Below are positions 1 to 9,571 of a stretch of DNA of 64,000 bases, one piece after another. Origin of the DNA: Gemmatimonadota bacterium (lineage in GTDB: Bacteria; Gemmatimonadota; Gemmatimonadetes; Palauibacterales; Palauibacteraceae); contig JAJDUL010000029.1 of assembly GCA_022826685.1 (NCBI GenBank), positions 1-64,000 on the forward strand, in the 5' to 3' direction. The position numbers and the translations under genes are program-made. Within the stretch, counting starts at the first letter, position 1; each line of letters starts with the position of its first letter. The notes beneath the pieces are model-generated. The model ran no database searches and was not told the origin of the DNA. It saw only the letters and a program-made list of their open reading frames with translations.

Positions 1-104
1 GTCTTCCCCGTGCCCGCCGCCGCTTCGACGAAGAGCGTGTCCCCGAGGTCGTTCAGGATCGCGTCACGGGCCTCCTGGTCGGCGAGGCGGGCGGGCGGGG
101 TCAC
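1..104 (-). CDS. addA: AddA/UvrD-type helicase, N-terminal fragment
   Basis: Only the first 34 codons lie in the window. The gene starts with GTG at 104 and runs off the left edge. It encodes a short leader, then VEAAAGTGKT, the Walker A (motif I) loop of superfamily 1 helicases of the UvrD/RecB/AddA group. The start overlaps the stop of the upstream nuclease gene in a GTGA arrangement, so the two are almost certainly translated together. An AddB-like nuclease followed by a UvrD-like helicase is the usual addB-addA order for double-strand-break end processing before RecA loading. The rest of the helicase and any C-terminal nuclease domain cannot be seen, so AddA rather than another UvrD-like protein is inferred from context. 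Confidence 0.75.
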   Translation of the reverse strand, partial: MTPPARLADQEARDAILNDLGDTLFVEAAAGTGK

Positions 105-3100
105 GGGTACTCCCGCAGACGCCGCAGATGGACGGGCGGGGGCTTGCTCCGGGTGCGAAGCTCCTCGTCGGGTCCGCAGACCTGCCGGTAGTCGCACCAG
201 CGGCAGGCATCCTCCCGCGGAAGGGCCGGAAAGCTCCCGGCCTCGAAGGCCCCGCTCACGATCTCGCTCAGGATCCCCGCCGCTTCGAGCGCCCGGTCGT
301 CGAGCGGCACGACGTGGTCCCGGAATTCGCCATCCGCCGTACAGTAGTAGAGCCGGCCCGATTCCACGCGCTGGTCCGGGAACAGCGACTGGGCGGCGAG
401 GGCGTAGAGGACCGGCTGCAGCAGTTCGCCTCCCTGAATCGTGGCGCCCGCCTTCGCCCGATGACGGCCCGTCTTGTGGTCCGTGACCCGCAGGACCCCG
501 GCCGGGGTCCGCTCGATCAAGTCGATGGCGCCGCGGAGCTTCAGTCCGACGGCCAGGTCGACGGGCTCCCCCACGGAGTGCGCGTCGCGGTTGGGATCGA
601 GTGGGAGCCCGAAGGAGAGCTCGAAGCGCCAGGGCTCGAAGGGCGACCTGCTGTCGCTCTCGTGCCGCAGCCACTCCCGCAGGTCCTGGCGGATCGCTTC
701 AATGCCGTCGTCCCAGACGCGGTCGATCGCGGGCACGAGACGATCGCGGAAGTCCCCCGCCACCTTCTCGAGCACCTCCTCGAGGAGTTCGGATACCCGC
801 GCGTCGTTCTCCGGCCCCACCGGAAGCAGGGGCCGCTCCTTCGTGCTCTCGGCCTGGAGCCGGGTCAGGAGTTCGAACTGTACCTGGTGCACGAGCGAAC
901 CGCGCTGCAGCGGGTCGAGCGCCTCGATCCCGACCGGTTCCTCGCGCGGGCGCAGCCCCTGGATCGCCTGGAGATAGAAGCGGTACGGACACGCCGCGAA
1001 GTGCTGCAAGGCCGTCGCCGAGTACGGACGTGCGTCGGGCGACCGCTCCGCCAGCGCTCCCGCGGCCCGCTCGGAGAGCTGAATGAGGCCGTCCGCCCAC
1101 GTCCAGCGCGGCACCTCCCAGCGGTAGGCGCGGAAGCGAAGGGCACGCGCGAGATGGGGGTTCGAGTGGAGGAGATGGCCCGCGGCCTTCACCGCGCGTT
1201 CGCCGCGGAGATCGTGACCGTCGAGCTCGTCGAGCACCGCGAGATCGTATTCGGCTTCGTCGATCGCCTGTGCGCGGGACTTCGGCGCCGGCCAACCGAT
1301 CCGTGCATCGGAGACCTCCTCCGCCCGCTGTGCAAGCACCTCGAAGCTCGGCAGCCGGCCCTCCGCGGCGCGAATCGCCTCGAGTGCGTAGAAGGAGGGG
1401 ACCCGGGGCCGGGTCTTCATGGCGTCGATGCGCGGGTAGGAGAGGACGATCTGCTTCCGCGCCGCTCCGACGGCGAGCCTGAAGGCGAGCCGCTCAAGCT
1501 CGACCCGGTCGTGGTTCGTCAAGAGACGGCCGGGAGCCAGCCGGCGCCGCATCTCGTCGAGCAGGATCGGGTCTTCCCCGATCTTGGGAGGAAACACGCG
1601 CTCGGCCATGCCGGGGACGAACACGACATCGAAGGCGAGCCCCCGAGCCGCATCGATGGGCCCGATGAACACGCGGCCGTAGCGGTTCGGCGGCGGCGGC
1701 TCCGGAACTTCGAGGAGTCGGGGCGTGAGAACGCGCAGAACCTCGTCCAGCGTCACCGGACCCAGAGGCCCCATCGGCGCGAGGTCGGACAAGGCGGCGA
1801 GCACGTTTGTGGGCCGCCGAAGCGAGCGGGTGGCGAGGGAGGCCAGCGCGGCCAGCCAGCTCTCCCAGCGGGCCTCCGCAGGCAGTTCGGACAGCTCCGA
1901 CAGCAGCGGCAAGGCGTACTCCCGGAGCGAAGCGAGATTTGCGCGCGTCCCGTCGATCCATGCGAGGCGCGGGTTTTCGGCGTCCTCCGCTTCCAGCGCG
2001 GCACGCTTGAACTCGAGTTCCGCGGCGAGACCATCGAGTCGCCGCTCCCAGCGATCGAGGCCCCCGACAACGGCCGCGTCGACGAGCAGCCGCTCCCAGC
2101 GTCGCGGCACCCGCTCCGCGTCCTCTCCCTCGTTCGGCACCTCCCCGATCGAGACATACTCCGAGAAGCGAAGCGCCGAGTAGTCCTCGGCCCGGCAACG
2201 GAGAAGGGCGAGAAAGGCCCGGCCCGCCGGATCCGGGCGCCGTACGCCGCGCGCGAACCAGGGCCGGATTCCCGCGCGATTCAGGGCCTCCTCCAGATAC
2301 GGTCGATAGTCCTCGGGCTGCCGGAGAAGGATCGCGCACCGATCGAAGGGCGTTCCGGCCTCGGCAAGTGCGGTGAGCCTCCGGGCGATCTCCACGGCTT
2401 CGCGGCCCTCGCCGGGAGCGGAGAACACCGTGACCGCGTCGTCCGTCGCGGATTCGGACGGCGCCGAGCCGAAGAGGTGCGCGTGGAGGCGCCCGATCGC
2501 CCCGGTGGTGGCCCCATCGGTCCCGGGCGCGTCGGAACGGCGCGCGCCCGCTTCTTCCAGCGCCCGCAGCGTGCGGTCATCCCCCCCGGGGACGGTCGCA
2601 AGCAACTGGCCGCCCCGGCCGATGAGGGCCGCGACGAACCGCCCCTCCAGCTCCGTCCAGATCCGGGCGTCGAGAATCACGAAACGGTCGTCCTCGCCTC
2701 TGTTCCGGGATTCCGGGTCGCGGAGCGCGGACAGCGCCGCCTCGAACACCCCGGCCCGATCCGCCAGTCCCGCGGTCCGCCACTCCGCCTCCACCGCTTC
2801 GGAGAAGGCGGCGAGGTCGGCGTCGACGGGGGCGAGTTCGGACGACGTGACGCCCGCCATGCGGAGGGCGTCCAGCGCTCGTCCCATGGCGCGAACGAAG
2901 CCGGGCGTGTCCGACACCGCCGCCAACCGCCCCAGCTTTCCCCGGTCGAGCCCCGCCAAAGCGCGCGCGACGATGGCGTCGCGAGCCACCGCATCTCCGA
3001 TCGTGCTCCCATCGGAAGCGAGTCGCGAGAGCGCGATATCGCGGGCCAACAGGCGCAGCGTCGTGCGGCGCCAGCCCATCGCGGCCCCAGCCGTCCGGGC

Positions 3101-3259
3101 CCCGCGCAGGAGCAGTTCGTGAGGGCCCGACAGCGTCTCGCCGATCACCGTCACGTCCGCCGCGGAGGGTTGCTCTCCCAGCCATTTCCGTGCGGCGTCG
3201 AAGCGCACGGCGGCGGTTGGGGAGACGATGAAGCGGGCGGAAGGAGCGGGCATGGACAC
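101..3259 (-). CDS. addB: AddB-like PD-(D/E)XK nuclease of the AddAB recombination complex
   Basis: A 1052-residue protein with the features of AddB, the nuclease partner of the AddAB helicase-nuclease. The middle holds the degenerate helicase-like core, including GLAFDVVFVPGMAERVFPP. The C-terminal RecB-type nuclease domain carries an Asp near 915 and D927-H-K929 (TDHKTG), which match the D...(D/E)xK active site. One Cys at about 757 (FAACPYRFYL) and the cluster C1019, C1022, C1028 (CRWCDYRQVC) match the four cysteines that hold the 4Fe-4S cluster in AddB. The predicted role is cytoplasmic recombinational repair. The start is GTG at 3259, with an in-frame ATG at 3253 as alternative. The stop overlaps the GTG of the downstream helicase gene. 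Confidence 0.88.
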   Translation of the reverse strand: MSMPAPSARFIVSPTAAVRFDAARKWLGEQPSAADVTVIGETLSGPHELLLRGARTAGAAMGWRRTTLRLLARDIALSRLASDGSTIGDAVARDAIVARALAGLDRGKLGRLAAVSDTPGFVRAMGRALDALRMAGVTSSELAPVDADLAAFSEAVEAEWRTAGLADRAGVFEAALSALRDPESRNRGEDDRFVILDARIWTELEGRFVAALIGRGGQLLATVPGGDDRTLRALEEAGARRSDAPGTDGATTGAIGRLHAHLFGSAPSESATDDAVTVFSAPGEGREAVEIARRLTALAEAGTPFDRCAILLRQPEDYRPYLEEALNRAGIRPWFARGVRRPDPAGRAFLALLRCRAEDYSALRFSEYVSIGEVPNEGEDAERVPRRWERLLVDAAVVGGLDRWERRLDGLAAELEFKRAALEAEDAENPRLAWIDGTRANLASLREYALPLLSELSELPAEARWESWLAALASLATRSLRRPTNVLAALSDLAPMGPLGPVTLDEVLRVLTPRLLEVPEPPPPNRYGRVFIGPIDAARGLAFDVVFVPGMAERVFPPKIGEDPILLDEMRRRLAPGRLLTNHDRVELERLAFRLAVGAARKQIVLSYPRIDAMKTRPRVPSFYALEAIRAAEGRLPSFEVLAQRAEEVSDARIGWPAPKSRAQAIDEAEYDLAVLDELDGHDLRGERAVKAAGHLLHSNPHLARALRFRAYRWEVPRWTWADGLIQLSERAAGALAERSPDARPYSATALQHFAACPYRFYLQAIQGLRPREEPVGIEALDPLQRGSLVHQVQFELLTRLQAESTKERPLLPVGPENDARVSELLEEVLEKVAGDFRDRLVPAIDRVWDDGIEAIRQDLREWLRHESDSRSPFEPWRFELSFGLPLDPNRDAHSVGEPVDLAVGLKLRGAIDLIERTPAGVLRVTDHKTGRHRAKAGATIQGGELLQPVLYALAAQSLFPDQRVESGRLYYCTADGEFRDHVVPLDDRALEAAGILSEIVSGAFEAGSFPALPREDACRWCDYRQVCGPDEELRTRSKPPPVHLRRLREYP

Positions 3260-3387
3260 AACCTATCGCCGCAAACGCAACGCGCTATCAACTCCGCATG
3301 AACGGTGAGCTGCTTGACGCCGCCGAGGGTCGTGGACGATCCTCAGAAATGACGCTTTTGCGCCGTTTCATCTCCGCGTAGCCACCC

Positions 3388-4812
3388 TTGGCCGCCATCG
3401 ACCGCCGCGACTTCATGCGGGGCGCCACCCTGGCCGGCGCCGGGCTCGCGCTCGGCTGTGGCGGGGACGACCGGCGGGCGGCAACGGCGACCGGCGACTC
3501 CGCCGGGGAGGCGCCGGTTCCTCCCCTGCTCATCGACCGGGCCAGCGTCTTCGACGTCCGGGCGGGCGCCATGCTCCCGGACACGAGCGTCCTCGTCCGG
3601 GACGGCCGGATCGAAGCCGTCGCCCCCGGCGCCGAGTTGAACGCGGATTCCGACGCCGCCGCGGGCGCGGCGCGCATCGACGGGACCGGTCTCTTCGTCC
3701 TCCCCGGGCTCATCGACGCGCACGTCCACGTCACCCACATCCTCTACCAGTCGCACATGACCGGCGACGAGGTCATGCCGTTCTACCTCGGACACGGGGT
3801 CACGTCGATCCGCAGCACGGGAGACAACGTCCCGGCCCAGCGCCTCATCGAACGCTACGCCGAGGACCACCCGGAGATCTCTCCGAACCTCTTCCGGTGC
3901 AGCTTCCTCATCGACGGCAACCCGCCCTGGCATCCCGACGTCGGCTGGTACCTGGCGACTCCCGCCGATGTGGATCCCTTCGTCGCGGACATGGTGGCGT
4001 GGGGCGTGAAGACGCTCAAGCTCTATGTCGGCGTCGGGCGCGAGATCGGACGCCGCGTGATCGAGGCCGGCCACGAGCACGGGCTCGTCGTGAGCGGGCA
4101 CCTCCTCGACTATCACACGGCGGACGCCGTCACCGACGGGCTCGACTGCGTCGAGCACATCTATACGGTGTCCAACTTCCTCCTCGACGACCCCGACGAC
4201 CGCCATTCGATCAACCTCGACTCGGACGAGGCGCGCCGCCTCATCGACGTCATCGCCGAGCACGGCGCGCGCGTCGACCCGACGCTCATGGTCTTCTGGG
4301 GCACGCTTCTCTTCATGGACCTCCCCGAGGTGTACGGACACCCCGACCACGACCCCATGCCGGCCCGCCTCAAGGCATTCTGGGACAAGGACCGGGCGCG
4401 GCGAAGCCTGGACTGGGGCGCCGCACCGGTCTCCGTGCGCGAGGGGACGTGGGAGAAATACCTGCGGCTCACCGGCATGCTGCGCGACGCCGGGGTGCAG
4501 TTGCTCGTCGGGACCGACGCCCCCGAGCCGCAGGTCGCGCCGGGCGCCTCGCTGCACCACGAGATGGAGTTTCTCGTCGAAGCCGGCATGCCGGCACGGG
4601 AAGTCCTGTCGGCCGCCACGCTCGAGAACGCGCGGATTCTGAAGGAAGAGGAGAGCCGCGGGGCCGTCGAGGCGGGCCTGGAGGCCGACCTCGTACTCCT
4701 CGAAGCGGACCCTCTCGAGGACATCCGCAACACGAGACGCATCCGGGCCGTCGTGCGCGCCGGACGCGCCCTCGATCCCGCCGAGATCCTGGCCGCGGCC
4801 CCGACCGAGTAA
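3388..4812 (+). CDS. Tat-exported amidohydrolase family protein
   Basis: 474 residues starting with TTG at 3388. This start keeps a twin-arginine signal (RRDFM at 6-10), a hydrophobic run and a Cys at 24 that could be lipidated, so the enzyme is probably exported folded. The metal-dependent hydrolase fold is shown by DAHVHVTH (H112, H114), a Lys in KTLKLYVG, His residues in VSGHLLDYH and VEHIYTV, and the late Asp in LLVGTDAPEP. The family hydrolyses cyclic or linear amides, and related secreted members are often imidazolonepropionase- or prolidase-like. The substrate cannot be deduced. It reads in the same direction as the two serine hydrolases downstream, 42 bases away, and may be co-transcribed with them. 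Confidence 0.88.
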   Translation: MAAIDRRDFMRGATLAGAGLALGCGGDDRRAATATGDSAGEAPVPPLLIDRASVFDVRAGAMLPDTSVLVRDGRIEAVAPGAELNADSDAAAGAARIDGTGLFVLPGLIDAHVHVTHILYQSHMTGDEVMPFYLGHGVTSIRSTGDNVPAQRLIERYAEDHPEISPNLFRCSFLIDGNPPWHPDVGWYLATPADVDPFVADMVAWGVKTLKLYVGVGREIGRRVIEAGHEHGLVVSGHLLDYHTADAVTDGLDCVEHIYTVSNFLLDDPDDRHSINLDSDEARRLIDVIAEHGARVDPTLMVFWGTLLFMDLPEVYGHPDHDPMPARLKAFWDKDRARRSLDWGAAPVSVREGTWEKYLRLTGMLRDAGVQLLVGTDAPEPQVAPGASLHHEMEFLVEAGMPAREVLSAATLENARILKEEESRGAVEAGLEADLVLLEADPLEDIRNTRRIRAVVRAGRALDPAEILAAAPTE

Positions 4813-4824
4813 TCCGCGCCACTG

Positions 4825-4862
4825 GAGTGGCGCCATTCAGTCAGGAGGAAGACGATGAAGAC
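4825..4862 (+). repeat. Duplicated leader, copy 1
   Basis: A 38-base segment that includes the Shine-Dalgarno AGGAGGA and the first codons of the serine hydrolase gene at 4855. It is repeated without mismatch at 6660-6697 before the paralogue. Confidence 0.9.
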
Positions 4863-6528
4863 TCGACTCTGGCCCCTCATCCTTCCCCTCGCCGCGGGAC
4901 TCGCCTGTGCGGACGCGAATCGCGACGATCCGTCCAGAGGGGCCGTCGAACTGGCGGCGCTCGACGCCGTATTCGCAGACTACAGCGCTTCGGACGGCCC
5001 GGGGTGCGCCTTCGCCGTCTCGCGGGATGGGCAGCAGGTCATGACGCGCGCGTACGGGATGGCGGATCTGGAGTGGCACGTCCCCAACACGCCGGAGACG
5101 GTGTTCGAGCCGGGCTCCGTCTCGAAACAGTTCACCGCGGCGGCCACGATTCTTCTCGCCCTGGATGGACGGATCGATCTCGATGACGACATCCGGTCGT
5201 ACTTTCCGGAGATGCCCGACTACGGCGAAGCCGTCACGGTGCGGATGCTGATCCACCATACGAGCGGTCTTCGCGACTGGGGTTCGGTCGCCGCCATCCA
5301 GGGCTGGCCGCGCTGGAGCCGGGTCCACTCACACAAGCACGCCCTCGACATCGCGAGCCGCCAGCGCGCCCTGAACTACGAGCCGGGTCGCTACTACTCG
5401 TACACGAATACCGGGTACAACCTCCAGGCGATGCTCGTAGAACGGGTGACGGGGCAGACCTTCGACGAGTTCTCGCAGGAGCGGATCTTTCGCCCCCTCG
5501 GTATGACGAGGACGCAGTGGCGCGACGATTTCACCGAGATCGTGGACGAGCGCTCCGTCGGTTACCGGCGCGGAGAGGACGGCGAATGGCACATGCTGAT
5601 GCCGTTCGAGCACGTCCACGGCAACGGCGGTTTGCTCACGACCGTGGGGGACCTCCTCCGCTTCACGCGCAATCTGGATACGGGCGAGGTGGGCGGTCCG
5701 GAATTCGTCCGTCTCATGCACGAGGAGGGCACGCTCGACTCGGGGTGGAAGACCGGCTATGCGGGTGGGCTGCGCCTGGGCGAACACAGGGGTGTGCGTG
5801 AGGTGTCGCACTCCGGTTCGACGGCCGCGTACCGGGGCTTTCTGACACGCTACCCGGATCACGGCGTGGCGGTGTCCCTGATGTGCAACGTGGCCGAGGC
5901 GGACTCGCGCGGACTCGCCCGCCAGGTAGCGGAACTCTACCTCGCGGACGCGATGACCGAGGAACCGGGGGGCGGTCCGGCGGGGGTGGATGTCGATCCC
6001 GCGGATGTCGCCGCCTTCGCCGGCGGATACCGGGATACGCGAACGGGACAGTATCTGGAGCTGACCGCGGACGGTTCATCTCTGCTCATGAGCGGAGGAC
6101 CCGGCGGGCCGCCGCTCGCGGCCACGAGCGAAACCGCATTCGCCTCGGCCACCGGCGTATCCATCGCATTCGAGGGTCCAGCGAACGCGGGCGAACGACC
6201 CGCCGGCATCCTGAACATGCCCGCGGCGGATGATGTACGGATCGAGCCCGTCGGCGCATTCGAACCAACCGCGACCGATCTGGCCGACTATGTTGGAGCC
6301 TACCACAGCGAAGAGGCCGAGGTGACGTATCGGTTCGAAGTCGAGGACGGGCGTCTCGTGTTTCGGGATCGATACGGGGACGGCGCGGCTCTCGAGCCGC
6401 TGTATCCCGACGCGTTCGGGCGGGAGTTCGGCACGATCATCTTCCGCCGGGATGCGACGGGACGGGTCACACAGGCGAGTTTGAGCGAGGGACGGGTCTG
6501 GGATCTCCGCTTCGAGCGGGTGCAATAG
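4855..6528 (+). CDS. Serine hydrolase, class C beta-lactamase/DD-peptidase-like (copy 1)
   Basis: 557 residues. The N-terminus is a signal peptide ending near C18, and lipidation is possible although the lipobox is not canonical. The beta-lactamase-related (PF00144-type) domain is complete: the SxxK nucleophile motif is S88-V-S-K91, the YxN motif is Y183-T-N185, and the third motif is H319-S-G321. A C-terminal region of about 170 residues is typical of periplasmic peptidase or esterase members. The family acts on D-amino-acid peptides, esters or beta-lactams; peptidase or esterase activity is more likely than drug resistance. AGGAGGA sits six bases before the ATG. A close paralogue of identical length lies directly downstream, so this is a tandem duplication. 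Confidence 0.9.
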   Translation: MKTRLWPLILPLAAGLACADANRDDPSRGAVELAALDAVFADYSASDGPGCAFAVSRDGQQVMTRAYGMADLEWHVPNTPETVFEPGSVSKQFTAAATILLALDGRIDLDDDIRSYFPEMPDYGEAVTVRMLIHHTSGLRDWGSVAAIQGWPRWSRVHSHKHALDIASRQRALNYEPGRYYSYTNTGYNLQAMLVERVTGQTFDEFSQERIFRPLGMTRTQWRDDFTEIVDERSVGYRRGEDGEWHMLMPFEHVHGNGGLLTTVGDLLRFTRNLDTGEVGGPEFVRLMHEEGTLDSGWKTGYAGGLRLGEHRGVREVSHSGSTAAYRGFLTRYPDHGVAVSLMCNVAEADSRGLARQVAELYLADAMTEEPGGGPAGVDVDPADVAAFAGGYRDTRTGQYLELTADGSSLLMSGGPGGPPLAATSETAFASATGVSIAFEGPANAGERPAGILNMPAADDVRIEPVGAFEPTATDLADYVGAYHSEEAEVTYRFEVEDGRLVFRDRYGDGAALEPLYPDAFGREFGTIIFRRDATGRVTQASLSEGRVWDLRFERVQ

Positions 6529-6659
6529 ATCGCTGCGAGCCGCCAGGCCCGCCTCCCCCTTTCGGCCGGGACGCGGTCGCCGGATCTCGACGGGGCGGGG
6601 GCGCGCACCAACATTGCACTACCGGCCGCGCCGACGGCTTCGGCCGGCGACGACCCGGT

Positions 6660-6697
6660 GAGTGGCGCCATTCAGTCAGGAGGAAGACGATGAAGAC
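6660..6697 (+). repeat. Duplicated leader, copy 2
   Basis: Second copy of the 38-base ribosome-binding-site and start-codon segment at 4825-4862. It marks the duplication boundary of the serine hydrolase pair, or a conserved translation-control leader. Confidence 0.9.
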
Positions 6698-8363
6698 ACG
6701 AATCTGGACCCTCATCCTTCCCCTCGCCGCGGGACTCGCCTGCGCTGAGGCGAGTCGCGACGATCCGTCCGGGGGGGCCGTCGAAATGGCGGCGCTCGAC
6801 GCCGTATTCGCGGACTACAGCGCTTCGGACGGCCCCGGGTGCGCCTTCGCGGTCTCGCGGGACGGACAGCAGGTCATGGCGCGCGCATACGGCATGGCGA
6901 ACCTCGAGTGGGACCTGCCGAACACGCCCGAGACCGTGTTCGAGCCGGGCTCGGTCTCGAAACAGTTCACCGCGGCGGCCACCATCCTGCTCGCGCTGGA
7001 CGGACGCATCGACCTCGACGACGACATCCGGGAGTACTTCCCCGAGATGCCCGACTACGGCGAGCCCATCACGGTGCGGATGCTCATCCATCACACGAGC
7101 GGACTCCGCGACTGGGGTTCGGTCGCCGGCATCCACGGCTGGGCGCGGACGACCCGGATCCACACGCACAAGCACGCGCTCGACATCGCGAGCCGCCAGC
7201 GCGCCCTCAACTACGAACCGGGCCGCTACTACTCGTACACGAACACCGGTTACAACCTGCAGGCGATGCTCGTGGAGCGGGTGACCGGACAGACCTTCGA
7301 CGAGTTCTCGCAGGAGCGGATCTTCGGCCCCCTCGGCATGACGAAGACGCAGTGGCGGGACGATTTCACCGAGATCGTCGAGGAGCGCTCGATCGGATAC
7401 CGGCGCGGCGACGACGGCGAATGGCACATGCTGATGCCGTTCGAGAACGTCCACGGCAACGGCGGTCTGCTCACGACCGTCGGCGACCTTCTCAGGTTCA
7501 CCCGCAACCTCGACACGGGCGAAGTCGGCGGGCCCGAGTTCATCCGGCTCATGCATGAGCAGGGGATGCTCGACTCGGGGCGGCAGATCAGTTACGCGGG
7601 CGGACTCTTCGTCGGCGATTACAGGGGCGTGCGCGAGGTCCAGCACTCCGGAGGCACCGCGGCGTACCGGGGCTTCCTCACCCGCTTCCCCGACCACGGG
7701 CTCGCGGTGTCGGTGATGTGCAACGTGGGCGAGGCCAACCCCGGCGGGCTCGCGCGCGCGGTGGCCGACCTCTACCTCGGGGACGCCATCAGCGAGGAAG
7801 CGGCGGAGGATCCCGCGGGTGCGGACGTCGACCCGGCCCGCGTCGCCGCCTTCGCCGGCGGATACCGCGACACCCGCACGGGCCAGTTCATGGAGTTGAC
7901 GGCGGACGGCGCCTCGCTCCGCATGGGCGGAGGGCCGGGCGGGATGTCGCTCATGGCGATGAGCGAGACCGAGTTCGCCTCACCGGCGGGCGTGTCCATC
8001 GTCTTCGACGCCGCGGCCGAAGGCGGGGCGAGGCCCGGGGCCACGATGGACACGCCGGTCGCGGATGACGTGAGGATCGAACCCGTGGAGGGGTTCGAGC
8101 CCACCGCGTCGGACCTGGCGGCCTACGTGGGCGCCTACCACAGCGACGAGGCGGAAGTCACGTACTGGGTCGAGGTCGAAGACGACGGTCTCGTATTGAG
8201 GGACCGGTACGGGGACGGACCCTCGCTGGTGCCGGTGTATCCCGATGCGTTCAGGCAGGGTGGCAGCACCTTCATCTTCCGGCGCGACGAGACCGGGCGG
8301 GTCACGCAGGCGAGCCTGAGCCAGGGACGCGTCTGGGATCTGCGTTTCGAACGGGTGCAGTAG
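6690..8363 (+). CDS. Serine hydrolase, class C beta-lactamase/DD-peptidase-like (copy 2)
   Basis: 557 residues, collinear with the gene at 4855. The same three catalytic motifs are kept: SVSK near residue 88, YTN near 183 and HSG near 319. The signal peptide is nearly identical. Divergence is spread along the protein and is heavier in the C-terminal 200 residues, so the copies have had time to specialise. Both keep the full active site, so neither looks like a pseudogene. The 161 bases between them hold no further gene. Coupled export of two related hydrolases suggests scavenging or cell-wall remodelling, but the substrates are unknown. Confidence 0.9.
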   Translation: MKTRIWTLILPLAAGLACAEASRDDPSGGAVEMAALDAVFADYSASDGPGCAFAVSRDGQQVMARAYGMANLEWDLPNTPETVFEPGSVSKQFTAAATILLALDGRIDLDDDIREYFPEMPDYGEPITVRMLIHHTSGLRDWGSVAGIHGWARTTRIHTHKHALDIASRQRALNYEPGRYYSYTNTGYNLQAMLVERVTGQTFDEFSQERIFGPLGMTKTQWRDDFTEIVEERSIGYRRGDDGEWHMLMPFENVHGNGGLLTTVGDLLRFTRNLDTGEVGGPEFIRLMHEQGMLDSGRQISYAGGLFVGDYRGVREVQHSGGTAAYRGFLTRFPDHGLAVSVMCNVGEANPGGLARAVADLYLGDAISEEAAEDPAGADVDPARVAAFAGGYRDTRTGQFMELTADGASLRMGGGPGGMSLMAMSETEFASPAGVSIVFDAAAEGGARPGATMDTPVADDVRIEPVEGFEPTASDLAAYVGAYHSDEAEVTYWVEVEDDGLVLRDRYGDGPSLVPVYPDAFRQGGSTFIFRRDETGRVTQASLSQGRVWDLRFERVQ

Positions 8364-8376
8364 CGCGACACGCTCG

Positions 8377-9363
8377 TCAGAGTTCGACGAGGATCTTCCC
8401 GTCTGCGCGGCCGGACTCGAGGGCCTCGTGCGCGGACGCCGTCTCCGCGAGGGGGAAGGTGGCGGCGATCCGCACGTCGAGTTGTCCGGCCGCGAGCCAG
8501 GTCGTGAGATCCCGGACCGCGGCGCGGCGGGCGGCGCCGGGCAGCAGGTATCCCTGCAGGAAATGGATGCGCAGGTCCTTGAAGGCGAGCGGATAGTAGG
8601 CGAGCGGCAGTTCCGGGCCGGAGGTTGACGAGTACGACGCGATGGTCCCGTTCTCCCGCAGGACCGCAACGTCCGTCTCGAGGTTCGCGGCGAGGTCCAC
8701 CTCGATGATGCGGTCCACGCCTTTCCCATCCGTGAGGTCGAGGACCCGGCCGGCGACGTCCTCCCGCCGGTAGTCGATGGCATGTCTCGCGCCGCCGCCC
8801 AGCGCGACCTCCGCCTTGGCGGCGCTGCTCACCGTGGCGATGACCTCGGCGCCGCCCAGAGTGGCCAGCTGCACCGCCAGGTGGCCGACGGCCCCGGCGC
8901 CTCCCTGCACGAGGATTCGCTTCCCCCCCACCGGTCCATCGCCGTACACGGCGTAGTGCGCCGTACAGCCGGGCACTCCGAGGCCCGCCCCGTCCGCGAA
9001 GGAGGCATCGTCCGGCAACGGCACGGCCTGCGCGGCCGGCACCGCCGTGTACTCCGCCGCCGTCCCGAACGGACGGCCGCCGCTCTGGGCGTTCCACAGC
9101 CAGACGCGTTCGCCGACGCGGGAACCGTCTACCTCGACTCCGACCGCATCGATCGTCCCCGCCCCGTCGGAGTGCGGGACAACGCGCGGGTGAGGCATCG
9201 ACAGACCGATCCAGCCGGCCCTCCGCTTGGTGTCCGACGGATTCACGCCCGAGGCCGCCAGCCGCACCCGAACTTCTCCCGCCCCCGGCACGGGCGCTTC
9301 CTGCCGCCCGAACCGGAGCACCTCCGGCGCGGGGCCGGTCTTCTCGTACCAGATCGCTTTCAC
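8377..9363 (-). CDS. NADPH:quinone oxidoreductase-like MDR protein
   Basis: 328 residues of the medium-chain dehydrogenase/reductase superfamily, in the zinc-free quinone oxidoreductase branch. The N-terminal GroES-like domain includes GVNPSDTKRRAG, and a Rossmann domain carries GGAGAVGHLAVQLA for NADPH binding. Structural-zinc cysteines are not apparent, as expected for this branch. Likely reactions are reduction of quinones or of activated alkenes; the exact substrate is unknown. The GTG at 9363 is chosen because VKAIWYEK is the standard start of this family, although the frame stays open further upstream. It converges with the serine hydrolase (13 bases) and diverges from the folate cluster. 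Confidence 0.88.
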   Translation of the reverse strand: MKAIWYEKTGPAPEVLRFGRQEAPVPGAGEVRVRLAASGVNPSDTKRRAGWIGLSMPHPRVVPHSDGAGTIDAVGVEVDGSRVGERVWLWNAQSGGRPFGTAAEYTAVPAAQAVPLPDDASFADGAGLGVPGCTAHYAVYGDGPVGGKRILVQGGAGAVGHLAVQLATLGGAEVIATVSSAAKAEVALGGGARHAIDYRREDVAGRVLDLTDGKGVDRIIEVDLAANLETDVAVLRENGTIASYSSTSGPELPLAYYPLAFKDLRIHFLQGYLLPGAARRAAVRDLTTWLAAGQLDVRIAATFPLAETASAHEALESGRADGKILVEL

Positions 9364-9571
9364 GCGCCTTCTCCCGGTTGGAATCCCGCGCCCGCCGCGG
9401 GTGCGCCGCAATGGGGCAGGTGCCGCGTCCGCGTGCAACGCCCCATCCGTCCTCGAACCTTGTACATTCCCGGCTTCGCCGGCGCGGAACCGCCGGGAAG
9501 GCGCACGCGCGGGGGATACCCGCCCGGGGGACTCCGGGGTTGCCGGGGAGGCTCGTGAACGGAGAGATGCC

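Noticed and set aside
128-3301. 1057-codon open frame on the plus strand
   Set aside because: It is antisense to addB in GC-rich DNA. The product is Arg/Pro-rich with no motif, while the minus frame has clear AddB signatures.
4855-8363. Antibiotic-resistance beta-lactamases
   Set aside because: The motifs fit the wide serine hydrolase family. Tandem lipoprotein-like copies with long C-terminal domains are more like peptidases or esterases.
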